Below, piece by piece: positions 24,687 through 32,842 of a DNA stretch of 64,000 bases. The stretch is from assembly GCF_000466425.1 (NCBI RefSeq), contig NZ_KE992155.1, forward strand, positions 47,716 through 111,715, written 5' to 3'. This stretch comes from Capnocytophaga sp. oral taxon 863 str. F0517. GTDB lineage: Bacteria; Bacteroidota; Bacteroidia; Flavobacteriales; Flavobacteriaceae. Positions within the stretch are counted from its first letter, which is position 1. Every line of letters starts with the position of its first letter. The notes below the pieces were generated by a model. That model did not search any database, was not told where the DNA came from, and was given only the letters and a program-made list of their open reading frames with translations. Both the position numbers and the translations under genes were made by a program.

Positions 24687-25031
24687 TTAGTTGTCAGTGG
24701 TGGTTAGTTCCTCTTCTATGATCGCCTTGAACTGGTCAAAGCTGTAGCATACATAGTATTTATATCCGAGTGCTTCGGCTTTTTGTTGAAAGGCTTTTTG
24801 ATGCTCTGTCTGTTTGTTCCCCTTGATTTTCATCTCTATATAGAGGCTTTTACCTTGGGGGAGCATTACTACTAAGTCAGCCACTCCCGCCAGGACACCT
24901 TCTTCTTTGAGGCGTTTGGCTTCTAAAGAATTTCGCAATCCACCATTAGGGACGGCATAGATAAGGTACTGAGGGTATTTGTATCGGAAATAGCGCACGC
25001 ACATTTGTTGTAGTTGGCTTTCTTGGTACAT
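24687..25031 (-). CDS. VRR-NUC domain nuclease
   Basis: The 114-aa protein has the VRR-NUC pattern: 'SLYIEMKIKGNKQTEHQKAFQQ' (E-x-K, then Q-x-x-x-x), preceded by 'YAVPNGGLRNSLEAKRLKEEGVLAGVADLVVMLPQG' (P-N-G-G and G-V-x-D). It is a PD-(D/E)XK endonuclease found in many phages next to helicases. It likely acts on branched DNA in replication or recombination. Confidence 0.88.
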   Translation of the reverse strand: MYQESQLQQMCVRYFRYKYPQYLIYAVPNGGLRNSLEAKRLKEEGVLAGVADLVVMLPQGKSLYIEMKIKGNKQTEHQKAFQQKAEALGYKYYVCYSFDQFKAIIEEELTTTDN

Positions 25032-25060
25032 GGTTAGGTGATTTTATATATTGTCGGATT

Positions 25061-25813
25061 TTATCTATCCATTACGGGTTTTATATTCTTCTTTTTTAGC
25101 AGTTCATGAATGAACAAACGCCCTTTTTGTGTCCATTTGGTATTGAGTTTTGTTCCCTCTGTGCCGTCTTTATGAGTGAAGTTTATGGTTTCACTTTTGG
25201 TGTATCCCTCTTGAGCATATTCCTTATAAGGCAACCACTGTCCTGATTGCTTATATTGTACTTTTTCTTCTTTAAGGATAATATTTAGCTGTTGAGCGCT
25301 TAATCCGTAATCTTTGGCTATTTGTGTTACGGTTAAGCTGTCTTTTGAGGAAAGTATTTTGTCGTAATACTCTACTTTTGGCTTTGCTTCTGCTAATAGG
25401 AGTTCTTGTTGGTCTAACTTCAATTGCTGCTCATAGGCCAGTTTGAGAGCTTCTGCAAAGTTGTTAGGGATCTTCTTTTGGATTGAATATTGCCCCGTCT
25501 TGCGAATAGTAGGAAGCACTTCACTCGTTACCCATTTTTTGAAAGTTCTTACATTTTCTTTACGGCTGCCAAGCACTATGTCATAAAATCCCTCCTCATT
25601 CACAAAATTAGTAAATTGAGTTCTGCCAATACTATCAGGGATGGGGTGGATTGAAACCACCTCATCATCTAATCGTTTTCTTACATCTCCTGCATTGAGT
25701 GATAATATAACACAAAGATCCGTAAGACAAAATATAGGATCGTTTGCATCATTAACAATAATTCGGACTTGTCCAAATTCAGAGTTTCTGAATATCTGTA
25801 AATTATTATTCAT
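25061..25813 (-). CDS. phage antirepressor (BRO-N plus KilA-C-like)
   Basis: The 250-aa protein has an N-terminal BRO domain: 'FGQVRIIVNDANDPIFCLTDLCVILSLNA', with 'NEEGFYDIVLGSRKENVRTFKKWVTSEVLP' and ending 'RKTGQY', typical of Bro-N. Residues about 150-250 form the KilA-C/antirepressor-like tail ('TVTQIAKDYGLSAQQLNIILKE'). It would relieve repression. A -7 box at 25859-25851 and a large operator-like palindrome lie upstream. Confidence 0.88.
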   Translation of the reverse strand: MNNNLQIFRNSEFGQVRIIVNDANDPIFCLTDLCVILSLNAGDVRKRLDDEVVSIHPIPDSIGRTQFTNFVNEEGFYDIVLGSRKENVRTFKKWVTSEVLPTIRKTGQYSIQKKIPNNFAEALKLAYEQQLKLDQQELLLAEAKPKVEYYDKILSSKDSLTVTQIAKDYGLSAQQLNIILKEEKVQYKQSGQWLPYKEYAQEGYTKSETINFTHKDGTEGTKLNTKWTQKGRLFIHELLKKKNIKPVMDR

Positions 25814-25850
25814 TTAGTAGTGTATTTAGTTTGTTAATATTAATTAAAGT

Positions 25851-25990
25851 GCAAAGGTACAAAATATATTTGAATTATCCATGCAAGTTTTCAACATAAT
25901 TCATTGAATGCGTGTGACATTTGTCACACGATTTATAGTTACATTTATACTTACATTTATACTTTCAAATGTAGGTATAAATATATTTCA
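25851..25990. promoter_or_regulatory. operator-like region upstream of the antirepressor gene
   Basis: TACCTTTGC (minus) at 25859-25851 drives the BRO gene. At 25911-25930 is a perfect inverted repeat CGTGTGACA-TT-TGTCACACG. Next to it, at about 25931-25985, are TTACATTTATA direct repeats and an inverted copy (ATGTAGGTATAAAT). The layout suggests binding of a dimeric repressor and iteron-type sites. Confidence 0.6.
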
Positions 25991-26050
25991 TTTTGTTAAT
26001 TTAAGGATTAGCGACCAGTGATTACAAGGAATGCGCTGGTCGCTAATGAT

Positions 26051-26338
26051 TTATTCATACATCACTTTTAGCCCTATTTCTTTAGCTACGGCATGCTCAA
26101 TTCTTGCCCCTTGGCTATCCTCCCAACCTTGTAGCATATAGATCCCCTCGCAATCTATAAGGTTGATGATGTCTTTGGCTATATGCTCCTCCCATGGGTC
26201 TGTTTCAGATAATCCATTACAAAGAGGATTGATAACCTCATGTCCTAATGATTGGAGCTTGTCAGCTACATCACTGAACCTCTTACGAGTATGAGAGAGG
26301 TCTGTCCCGCTGATTTTTCCTGATAGATAGATTTTCAT
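26051..26338 (-). CDS. DUF4406 nucleoside 2-deoxyribosyltransferase-like protein
   Basis: The 95-aa protein starts at MKIYLSGKISG (26338), where ATGA overlaps the stop of the previous gene. A longer frame to 26395 would cover that stop and is not needed. 'IYLSGKISG', 'GHEVINPLCNG' and 'MLQGWEDSQGARIEHAVA' match the DUF4406 family, which has a nucleoside 2-deoxyribosyltransferase-like fold. A role in nucleotide metabolism is plausible. Confidence 0.75.
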   Translation of the reverse strand: MKIYLSGKISGTDLSHTRKRFSDVADKLQSLGHEVINPLCNGLSETDPWEEHIAKDIINLIDCEGIYMLQGWEDSQGARIEHAVAKEIGLKVMYE

Positions 26339-26898
26339 ATTCTCAACTTTTTGACTATTGCTTGTATTTGCTCCTTGAGTTGGGTACGTGTGCATGTATT
26401 ATCTATGATAAAGTGAAAATCACTATCAGGCACATCGTCGAGGTCTATTTCGGAAGGATGGGTATCCATATTGCCCATTCTGCATTTCACACGGATAAAG
26501 ATAGGATCAAGCAGTTTCATCTGCTCATATTCTACCTTAAATCGCATGTCAGTGACAATCACCCTTGGAAACTCGTAATTCTCATACGCCAATCGTCGAA
26601 ACATTAGCTTAGCGAATATATCCTCCCCAAGTAGTTCCTTGTAAAAGTCCGCTGTCTTTCGGTATAGCTCCCTTATGGTTAGGTTGCTCTCTATGCCATT
26701 GACATCTACTAATCGGCTTTCCTTGAAAAGCTCTAATCTGTATGAGTTTGTTCCTACTACTTGGGACACTATCTCTTTGACTGGCTCGGCAAAGGCTCTG
26801 AGTTCGTATTTGCGTTGGGTGTAATCGTTGAATAGGTTTGCCACGGTGTCCTTACCTACTCTTTTCTTTCCTGATAGTACAATGAGTTTCTTATTCAT
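26335..26898 (-). CDS. dNMP-kinase-like P-loop protein
   Basis: The 187-aa protein has an N-terminal P-loop 'VLSGKKRVGKDTVANLF' (G-x-x-R-V-G-K-D-T) typical of deoxynucleoside monophosphate kinases. A later 'RVIVTDMRFKVEYEQ' gives the acidic residue of the second motif. It would phosphorylate dNMPs for phage DNA synthesis. It is coupled to both neighbours by overlaps. Confidence 0.8.
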   Translation of the reverse strand: MNKKLIVLSGKKRVGKDTVANLFNDYTQRKYELRAFAEPVKEIVSQVVGTNSYRLELFKESRLVDVNGIESNLTIRELYRKTADFYKELLGEDIFAKLMFRRLAYENYEFPRVIVTDMRFKVEYEQMKLLDPIFIRVKCRMGNMDTHPSEIDLDDVPDSDFHFIIDNTCTRTQLKEQIQAIVKKLRI

Positions 26899-27431
26899 AG
26901 TTGTTCACTTTTATAGGTTTGTATAAGGGCTTTTACGAGGGCTTCACGGGCTTCTTCATAGGTGAGGTGGCTGTCTTGCTCAAAGTCACTACTCAACTCA
27001 TTGAGGTAGTCAATGCAATAGGAGTATTCATTTAATTCTCCGCTTTCATCACCTACGGCTATAACGCCGTGATAACCTTTGCTTCTGAACCACTCAAAGA
27101 CTTGTTCCCAAGTGGGGAGTGATGTAGTGCTTTCATCAGTATTGTAATCGTAATATTCAGGACAAAGCCTATCCTCATCGTCCGTAGAGCATTCTATTCG
27201 ATGAAAGTACTCATGCCAATAGCAAAGACACTTTTCTTTAAACCCTATTTCTTTGAGTTCTTTGGCTATCTCCAAAGAGACGAGCCAATTGGGGTATTCG
27301 TAATTTTTCATCTTTTTACTGGTGTTATTCTTAAATAAATCGTCAATATTTAAATTATCAATATCGCCTAAGTTAATTTGCTCTTTGATTATGGCTCCTG
27401 TATTATTTATAATTTGCATCGCTTTTGTCAA
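26895..27431 (-). CDS. hypothetical protein
   Basis: The 178-aa protein is rich in charged and aromatic residues ('EYFHRIECSTDDEDRLCPEYYD', 'YNTDESTTSLPTWEQVFEWFRSKGYH'). It looks like phage proteins annotated as 'hypothetical' in Bacteroidota. It overlaps its upstream neighbour by 29 bp and its downstream neighbour by 4 bp. A start at the fifth codon (27419) is also possible. Confidence 0.55.
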   Translation of the reverse strand: MTKAMQIINNTGAIIKEQINLGDIDNLNIDDLFKNNTSKKMKNYEYPNWLVSLEIAKELKEIGFKEKCLCYWHEYFHRIECSTDDEDRLCPEYYDYNTDESTTSLPTWEQVFEWFRSKGYHGVIAVGDESGELNEYSYCIDYLNELSSDFEQDSHLTYEEAREALVKALIQTYKSEQL

Positions 27432-27711
27432 TATTTTTAGTGTTAATAATTTCTCCTAAACTAAGTACGAAGTATCTTTTTCCTTCTTCTGCACCCCATT
27501 CGCTCTTTCCTGTGCCTTGAGTGATACTTTTTAGTTTTATTGTAAATTGTGGGGCGTTGGCAGCATACCCATTACGAAAGATGACCTTATCGTATGTCTT
27601 TCCCATAAGCCGCTTTTCCCAATAGGGCTTTATCTCTCGGTATTCTTCCTTCTTCTCTCCTGAGAGAATAAGGTCAAACCAGTTTTTCTTGAGTGTAAGG
27701 TGTAAATTCAT
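27403..27711 (-). CDS. ASCH-domain protein
   Basis: The 102-aa protein starts 'MNLHLTLKKNWFDLILSGEKKEEYREIKPYW', a clear ASCH start (L-x-L-K-x-x-W-F-D-x-I-x-x-G-x-K-x-x-E-x-R). 'YFVLSLGEII' closes the domain. Similar proteins are present in many phages; they may bind modified bases or RNA. Confidence 0.85.
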   Translation of the reverse strand: MNLHLTLKKNWFDLILSGEKKEEYREIKPYWEKRLMGKTYDKVIFRNGYAANAPQFTIKLKSITQGTGKSEWGAEEGKRYFVLSLGEIINTKNIDKSDANYK

Positions 27712-27723
27712 CTACTATAAATT

Positions 27724-28032
27724 TTAATCGTTTTGCTTTTTACTTAGTTGCTCCTTTCTCAAGCCCATGCAATAGGCATAATAACTAATCTCTATTTCAT
27801 TATCAAGAAGGTAATCGTACCACTCTATGATTTTACCCTTGGGTTGGTTACTCTTGAGGTCAAAGTATATATCCGAGAGGCTGAAGAAGTAGTCAGATAT
27901 TAGGAACATATCTACACTATCATTACCTACAGAAAATTCATAGCTTAAATCGTGTTTCTCACAAAATTCCATAAGCAGCCTATCTACGGCTACATCAAAG
28001 GCTCTTAATGGGGTGTTAGTTTGTTTTTTCAT
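27724..28032 (-). CDS. hypothetical protein
   Basis: The 102-aa protein is mostly helical, with many Asp/Tyr/Phe residues ('IEWYDYLLDNEIEISYYAYCMGL'). No domain is recognised. It is in the tight early operon. Confidence 0.5.
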   Translation of the reverse strand: MKKQTNTPLRAFDVAVDRLLMEFCEKHDLSYEFSVGNDSVDMFLISDYFFSLSDIYFDLKSNQPKGKIIEWYDYLLDNEIEISYYAYCMGLRKEQLSKKQND

Positions 28033-28092
28033 TTGCTTTTTGTTCTTTTTTCTTTTTATTAATGTCGTCCATGTGTAAATACATTATCTCGG

Positions 28093-28431
28093 TTAAATCG
28101 TTCGCGTATGCACGAAGGCATTGAGTAGCTGCGGGTCTATCTTATTGGCCTTTTCAAACTCTTCTACTACTTCGTTATTTTTCTTCTTGCATTCCATAAA
28201 TACCTGTTTAAGTCTAAACCTTGGATAGCTTTCATCAATCATGTGAAGTAATTCACTGGTAGCTTTGCAATAGGATAATGCCATAATCATATAATGAGCC
28301 ATATTCTCCCGCTTAAGAATTGGTTTTACTTGGCTTTCACGATAATCAGCAACGGCAATCTCCATGAGGTGTTTAGCTTCCTTCTCTGTGATTTGTAGCC
28401 CGCGTGCTCTTAGTTCTGTTATAAATTTCAT
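28093..28431 (-). CDS. hypothetical protein
   Basis: The 112-aa helical protein has its start overlapping the previous gene's stop (4 bp). Its N-terminus 'FITELRARGLQITEKEAKHLMEIAV' resembles a small DNA-related helical domain, but the family is not recognised. Confidence 0.55.
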   Translation of the reverse strand: MKFITELRARGLQITEKEAKHLMEIAVADYRESQVKPILKRENMAHYMIMALSYCKATSELLHMIDESYPRFRLKQVFMECKKKNNEVVEEFEKANKIDPQLLNAFVHTRTI

Positions 28432-29264
28432 GTTTTAAGGTTGTTATTTGTCATTAGTAACTTGTCGTTTTCAAAGATATATTCCAGTGCTATTTCTTTT
28501 TTCAGAGATATATCATCATCCACGCTTTCAAAGGACTGTTTCAGACGGCTAACAAGGCTTTTGTTATCTCGCTCCTGGATCTTGCGTTCCCTATAGCGCT
28601 TGGTTAGTAATTCCTTTTCCGCTGCGGTGAAGTCAGTTATCATACCTCGCTGCTTAAGGCCGTCATATATCCAGCAGTTGAATAATGGGAGTTGTCCTGT
28701 CTGCTTGAAATCGTTGTAAAAATGTTGTACACTCTCCCTAAATCGTTGTTCTTTTTCCTCCTCTGATAACTCCTCCTCTTTGGGGGCTGGTAGGCTCATA
28801 GGAAGGTTATTGGCTTGTCGGGTATTTCTTAGCCATTCCTTGTATTTTTTCAATATCTCGCAAACATAAGGGGCATTGATTAGCTGATAATGCTCTGTAC
28901 GCATGCCAAAATCTCCGTATCTTTCCATTTGAAGAGCTTTATATAGCTCCTCTAAAGAAAGTGAAGAAAAGCGGCTTAAAATCATTCCTGAAATATCAGA
29001 CTTGTTGATAGGGTCTATTTCTCCCTTGAATCCGATAAGGGCAGCATGATGGGCGATGATAGTGCCAATGCCTCCGCGGGCTTCTATTGGGTCAAGCGCT
29101 CGGATAGGGGTGAATGCCAGTACCTGCCGTGCAAAAGCTGCTCCTTGCAATTCACCAGCCTTGCATATTTGCGGCAATGTTGGCAGCGGTTTGACGTCCG
29201 ACAACATTGGGGGTTGCTGTGTTTGTAGTATGAGTTCCTGAGATGATGTTTCCATTTTGGTCAA
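28428..29264 (-). CDS. hypothetical protein, replication-associated by position
   Basis: The 278-aa protein begins with a Pro-rich region ('QQPPMLSDVKPLPTLPQ') followed by helical segments, e.g. 'KQTGQLPLFNCWIYDGLKQRGMI'. It overlaps the DUF6291-like gene by 113 bp in another frame. A later ATG at 29207 would shorten the overlap to 56 bp. Its place between a DUF6291-like protein and small early genes suggests a replication role, not proven. Confidence 0.6.
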   Translation of the reverse strand: MTKMETSSQELILQTQQPPMLSDVKPLPTLPQICKAGELQGAAFARQVLAFTPIRALDPIEARGGIGTIIAHHAALIGFKGEIDPINKSDISGMILSRFSSLSLEELYKALQMERYGDFGMRTEHYQLINAPYVCEILKKYKEWLRNTRQANNLPMSLPAPKEEELSEEEKEQRFRESVQHFYNDFKQTGQLPLFNCWIYDGLKQRGMITDFTAAEKELLTKRYRERKIQERDNKSLVSRLKQSFESVDDDISLKKEIALEYIFENDKLLMTNNNLKT

Positions 29265-29994
29265 TTATTACGGGTTCTTGTGGGTTGTGTGGTTGTTGGG
29301 CACTCTGTACCCAGCTGGCTTCAAAGCCTTTCCATTGCTTCTGCACTACCAAGGTGAGGATGGTATTTTTGTCCTGTCCTGTACGCTGTACCTGCTCAAT
29401 GAATAGCTTGAATGCACGTTCGCTATTGACAGCTTTCTTTGCCTTGCGTATCCTGAGCCAGTCCTCCGTGAGGTCAGCAGCAAATCCTGCCGATAGCATA
29501 GCCTGCCTGAAATTGAAAGGAGGGGGGGCGGCCGCAACTCGGGGGGAGGTTTCTTTTTGGTCGCTTAAAGGCTGATTGTTTTTTTCCTCCTCACTAAAAT
29601 CCACACTCGCGCTTTTTTGTTTCTTTTTTTCTAAAAAAGAAATATTATCATTTACATTTACATTATCATTTACATTAGGGGTTAGGTTGGGGTTTTCTTG
29701 GGGTTTTTTAGGGGTTAAGGTGGGGTTTTCTTGGGGTTTTTCTTTTCTTGGTCTTCCTCCTTTTTTACCGTGCTCTGCTCCTAATTTACCATTCTCAAAC
29801 CTTTGATTATTAGCGTCTAATTGAGGTTTTATAAGGGCAAACATCGCTTTTGTTATCGGCTTCTGATTTTCAGTTGTTACTCCGTTTAAGCCATACTCCA
29901 TTATGGCTGTGAGCACTTCTCCCTGAATATCTCTCGGCAGTTCCTTTATCCCTTCATAAAAGCTCCTGTAAAAGACAAAACTTTCTCTTTCCAT
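29152..29994 (-). CDS. DUF6291-like protein, probable replication-related
   Basis: The 280-aa protein starts 'MERESFVFYRSFYEGIKELPRDI' and contains 'FALIKPQLDANNQRFENGKLGAEHGKKGGRPRKE', the typical DUF6291 N-terminal domain. A middle low-complexity region follows, with short tandem copies of K-P-Q-E-N-P-x-L-T-P and N-V-N-D-N. The C-terminal part (about 170-240) is helical. Such proteins occur next to replication genes in Bacteroidota prophages and resemble DnaD-like initiators in layout. Confidence 0.7.
   Translation of the reverse strand: MERESFVFYRSFYEGIKELPRDIQGEVLTAIMEYGLNGVTTENQKPITKAMFALIKPQLDANNQRFENGKLGAEHGKKGGRPRKEKPQENPTLTPKKPQENPNLTPNVNDNVNVNDNISFLEKKKQKSASVDFSEEEKNNQPLSDQKETSPRVAAAPPPFNFRQAMLSAGFAADLTEDWLRIRKAKKAVNSERAFKLFIEQVQRTGQDKNTILTLVVQKQWKGFEASWVQSAQQPHNPQEPVIIDQNGNIISGTHTTNTATPNVVGRQTAANIAANMQGW
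29640..29750 (-). repeat. short tandem repeats in the DUF6291-like gene
   Basis: Tandem copies of TTTACATTTACATTATCA-type units (encoding N-V-N-D-N) and of a GGGGTTTTCTTGGGG-type unit (encoding P-Q-E-N-P). They are in-frame, so length changes would keep the frame. Confidence 0.6.
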
Positions 29995-30038
29995 GGTTTG
30001 TTATTTAAATGATCGTTATCTCACTAACTTTGCCCTAA

Positions 30039-30078
30039 GCCCTCTCCTTGAGCATACACGCCAAGTACAAGCGAGGGC
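30039..30078 (-). other. hairpin in the leader of the DUF6291-like gene
   Basis: On the minus strand GCCCTC pairs with GAGGGC and, inside, CTTG pairs with CAAG, with a 16-nt loop. It lies 40-80 bp upstream of the start at 29994, in a 108-bp gap. Confidence 0.5.
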
Positions 30079-30102
30079 GTAAGACAAAGAATGAATGAGT
30101 AT

Positions 30103-30978
30103 TTAAAATAATTTAGGTTGCATTTTATCGGCAATCATACGCTTGAGATTGCGCTGCATTTGATTGTAATAGGACTCCTTAAGCTCTATCCCTATGTAGT
30201 TGCGATTAAGCCTTAGACTTTCGTACCCTTCACTTCCTATCCCACCAAAGGGGCTGAGTACTGTGTCTCCCTCGTTGCTCCATAGGTGCAAGCAACGCCT
30301 GATCGTCTCAAGTTGTAAGGGGCAAATATGCTTCTCGTCTTTCTCCTCACGAGCGGAGGTATATTGCAAGGTATCGGAGTAGTTGATGTCATACCACACT
30401 GGCTCAGCATACTTTTGCCACAAATTCACGGGGAGGTAATTCTCTTCGTTCTCGTCTTTATCTTGGTGGGTAATTGGCACAAGGTTATCACCTGCATTGC
30501 GAAAGACTAAGATGTAATCAGGGATCCCTGTACGTGATAGGCTGCTGTCCTTCTTAATGGTCTTATGTAGTAGCCCTATTGATTTGGTTCGTGTCATTTC
30601 CACTACTGGGCTTTTCCAAATCGTTATTCTATCATGGTAAATAAACCCCTCTTTTTGGAAGGACTGAATAAGCATTCCTGAAAAGTCCTTAAGACCAATA
30701 TACCCATCTTTGCCTTTCATTGCGGGTAAGTCCATACAATGCACTGCTACCAATCGACCGCTTTTAATTACCCTTGCTAACTCTTTTACAAGGAATTGAA
30801 AATGTACAAAGAACTCCTCATAATCTTGGCAGTTACCCATGTCTCGTATATCGTCTGAATAGACATACAATTCAGCAAAGGGAGGGCTAAATATTGAAAA
30901 GTCAATGCTGTTATCAGGGAGTTTAGCTACCTCCTCTACGCAGTCGCCGTGTATAGCTGTGAATTTTGGTTGTTCCAT
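30103..30978 (-). CDS. DNA methyltransferase (beta class, N4-cytosine or N6-adenine)
   Basis: The 291-aa protein has motif IV 'SPPF' at residues 31-34 within 'NSIDFSIFSPPFAELYVYSDD', a conserved target loop, and, near the C-terminus, motif I 'VLSPFGGIGSEGYESLR' followed by 'NYIGIELKESYYNQMQRNL'. IV before I identifies the beta class. It may protect phage DNA. It overlaps the helicase gene by 43 bp. No cognate nuclease is adjacent. Confidence 0.88.
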   Translation of the reverse strand: MEQPKFTAIHGDCVEEVAKLPDNSIDFSIFSPPFAELYVYSDDIRDMGNCQDYEEFFVHFQFLVKELARVIKSGRLVAVHCMDLPAMKGKDGYIGLKDFSGMLIQSFQKEGFIYHDRITIWKSPVVEMTRTKSIGLLHKTIKKDSSLSRTGIPDYILVFRNAGDNLVPITHQDKDENEENYLPVNLWQKYAEPVWYDINYSDTLQYTSAREEKDEKHICPLQLETIRRCLHLWSNEGDTVLSPFGGIGSEGYESLRLNRNYIGIELKESYYNQMQRNLKRMIADKMQPKLF

Positions 30979-32234
30979 AGTGTTTGGTTATTAATCATTA
31001 ATTGTTGCATTTGTTTAAATTGTTTCTCTTTTTCTCTGATGATACTAATAACATTCTGCATGGTATCAGTGGTTACAATATTGACTGTTACATCTCCTTT
31101 CTTTCCGAAGCGGTGGGATCGTCTTACTGCTTGGTAAAATCCTTCAAAAGAAAAATCAGGGCTCATAAAGGTTTGATTTAGGCAGTGCTGAAAGTTTAAT
31201 CCGTATTGGGCTATCTTAGGTTTGGTAACCAATACCCTGAACTTTCCATCTACAAAGTCTAACAGCTTTTGCGCTTTCTCTTCAGGCTTATCGCTCCCTG
31301 ACACTTCCACTGCTCCATGAATACCCGCAGTAACTTCTTTCCCCTCGTCATTATGTTTGACCCATACAATATGTGGATCCTCATTGGCGTTAGCTATCTC
31401 TATTGCCTTGGCTATACGCTGCTCTTTAGTTCGTCTTAATTCCTTGTTGAAGTCTGTAGCTGATACAGCCAAATTGGGGAATAACATACCGTTGCTAAAG
31501 TCATTTTCAGTAATGATTTGGTGCTCCTTGTAAATCACCTCTGATAAGTCATACCCTTGCATTGGATAACCTATATCTGCGGGATTGGTAAGCATTATCG
31601 CCCATTCTGATACAAACTGATAGAACTTTTCAACGGCATGCCCTTTTAATCTCCATTTACTCGTGTGGTCTTGGTCATTGATAAAGTAGGTAGCAAGCAT
31701 TCCTAACCTGCTTTGATAGCCCAAAAACTCAGAGTGATTAGCCAACTCCATAGGATCATTAGGGGAGGGAGTAGCTGTAAAAGCAAACTTATAGGGAGTA
31801 TTGTGGAAATACTCAAAAAGTTGCTGTTTGATTTTGCCTTCAAAATTCTTCATTATTGAACTTTCATCTACTATCAGCCCTGCATACTCCTGCGGATTGA
31901 TGTTGTGCAAATTCTCAAAGTTGGTAATGGTTACCTTGTCAAGGTCAAAACCAAACTTTTCTGCTTCTCTTTGGGTCTGTGCTACCACTACCAAGGGTGC
32001 AAGGATAAGCACGGGCTTATTGGTGTGCCTTACGATTTGGCTTGCTGTTTCAAGCTCCATTACAGTCTTACCTAATCCACAATCTGCAAATACAGCGTGT
32101 TTGCCCTTGCTGAGGTTACGTTCTACAATGAACTGCTGAAAAGGAAACAGTTTATCATTCATCGGCAAAGCGGCAAAGCCTTTATGCTCCTTTGCTTTTT
32201 GCTTCTGTTTTAAAAATTCTTGATACTCGTTCAT
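30936..32234 (-). CDS. SNF2/DEAD-like helicase
   Basis: The 432-aa protein has Walker A 'DCGLGKT' (51-57), motif II 'LIVDESSIMKN' (D-E-S-S), motif III 'AFTATPSPNDPMELANHSEFLG', and motif VI 'GFYQAVRRSHRFGKKGDV'. These are the usual superfamily 2 motifs. Phage helicases of this type are found beside VRR-NUC nucleases and methyltransferases. It probably remodels DNA during replication. Confidence 0.9.
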   Translation of the reverse strand: MNEYQEFLKQKQKAKEHKGFAALPMNDKLFPFQQFIVERNLSKGKHAVFADCGLGKTVMELETASQIVRHTNKPVLILAPLVVVAQTQREAEKFGFDLDKVTITNFENLHNINPQEYAGLIVDESSIMKNFEGKIKQQLFEYFHNTPYKFAFTATPSPNDPMELANHSEFLGYQSRLGMLATYFINDQDHTSKWRLKGHAVEKFYQFVSEWAIMLTNPADIGYPMQGYDLSEVIYKEHQIITENDFSNGMLFPNLAVSATDFNKELRRTKEQRIAKAIEIANANEDPHIVWVKHNDEGKEVTAGIHGAVEVSGSDKPEEKAQKLLDFVDGKFRVLVTKPKIAQYGLNFQHCLNQTFMSPDFSFEGFYQAVRRSHRFGKKGDVTVNIVTTDTMQNVISIIREKEKQFKQMQQLMINNQTLWNNQNSQLYTATA

Positions 32235-32238
32235 TTTT

Positions 32239-32294
32239 GATTTGAAATTAGAGATTTGATAAAGATTGCCGCGCGCTCAATCTCCTTTCAAATC
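32239..32294 (-). other. stem-loop in the helicase gene leader
   Basis: GATTTGAAA (32239-32247 on plus) pairs with TTTCAAATC (32286-32294), 9 bp, with a nested AGATT/AATCT stem (32263-32267/32279-32283). It lies between the helicase start at 32234 and the next gene. A purine-rich AAAGGAG sits inside the hairpin. Confidence 0.6.
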
Positions 32295-32303
32295 GGTTGT
32301 TAA

Positions 32304-32729
32304 TTATTGTTTGAATAATTCGGGGTTGTCGTGAATGTTTCCGATTACTTCTCCTCTTGTAAATTTACTCATATTCTCTGCTATGTAAGGGTCTCCAATA
32401 GTTCTTAAATAGAATAAATGGGCATCTTCATAATCACATACAACTTCCCATATTTTATTACAGAATTTGATAATATCACCCTCATAAATTTCTTTGTTCC
32501 CTATAGTGTATACTCCAGAAAATTGTCCTAATGTTTCAGGTAATATTTCATTTTCATTCAATCCGTTGAAGTCAGCATAATCTACAATGTAATGAATTGT
32601 ATAAGGTACTGATGTCTCAATAACTGGACTTTCTTCTTCTCGTATGAGATAATACCCATATACCCATTTCCCTTGTGGAGTTTTACCTCTGAACTTTATA
32701 GTTCTTTTCTTTTTATCATAAATATTCAT
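32304..32729 (-). CDS. YopX-family phage protein
   Basis: The 141-aa protein has the YopX start 'TIKFRGKTPQGKWVYGYYLI', then a conserved middle (about 80-110, 'IYEGDIIKFCNKIWEVVCDYEDA') and ends 'GEVIGNIHDNPEL', a family signature. Function is unknown. It is common in Firmicutes and Bacteroidota phages. Confidence 0.88.
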   Translation of the reverse strand: MNIYDKKKRTIKFRGKTPQGKWVYGYYLIREEESPVIETSVPYTIHYIVDYADFNGLNENEILPETLGQFSGVYTIGNKEIYEGDIIKFCNKIWEVVCDYEDAHLFYLRTIGDPYIAENMSKFTRGEVIGNIHDNPELFKQ

Positions 32730-32752
32730 TTACTTTATATTTTTAATCTTTG

Positions 32753-32813
32753 CCCCCGCTCACAGCTCGAACGTGAGTGCTTGCCTATCGGGGGTCACCA
32801 TGTCTTAGACATG
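32753..32813 (-). other. structured RNA leader of the YopX gene
   Basis: Outer stem CCCCCG (32753-32758) with CGGGGG (32789-32794), directly stacked on inner stem CTCAC (32759-32763) with GTGAG (32773-32777), leaving an 11-nt bulge. A second hairpin CATGTC-TTA-GACATG lies at 32799-32813. The 24-84 nt upstream of the YopX start thus form a compact structure. Confidence 0.6.
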
Positions 32814-32842
32814 AGATAGATAATATTCCAATGTTAGGTTTG

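Noticed and set aside
28036..28092. Possible ~22-aa Lys-rich frame between two early genes
   Set aside because: Too short and overlapping the next start; no supporting feature.
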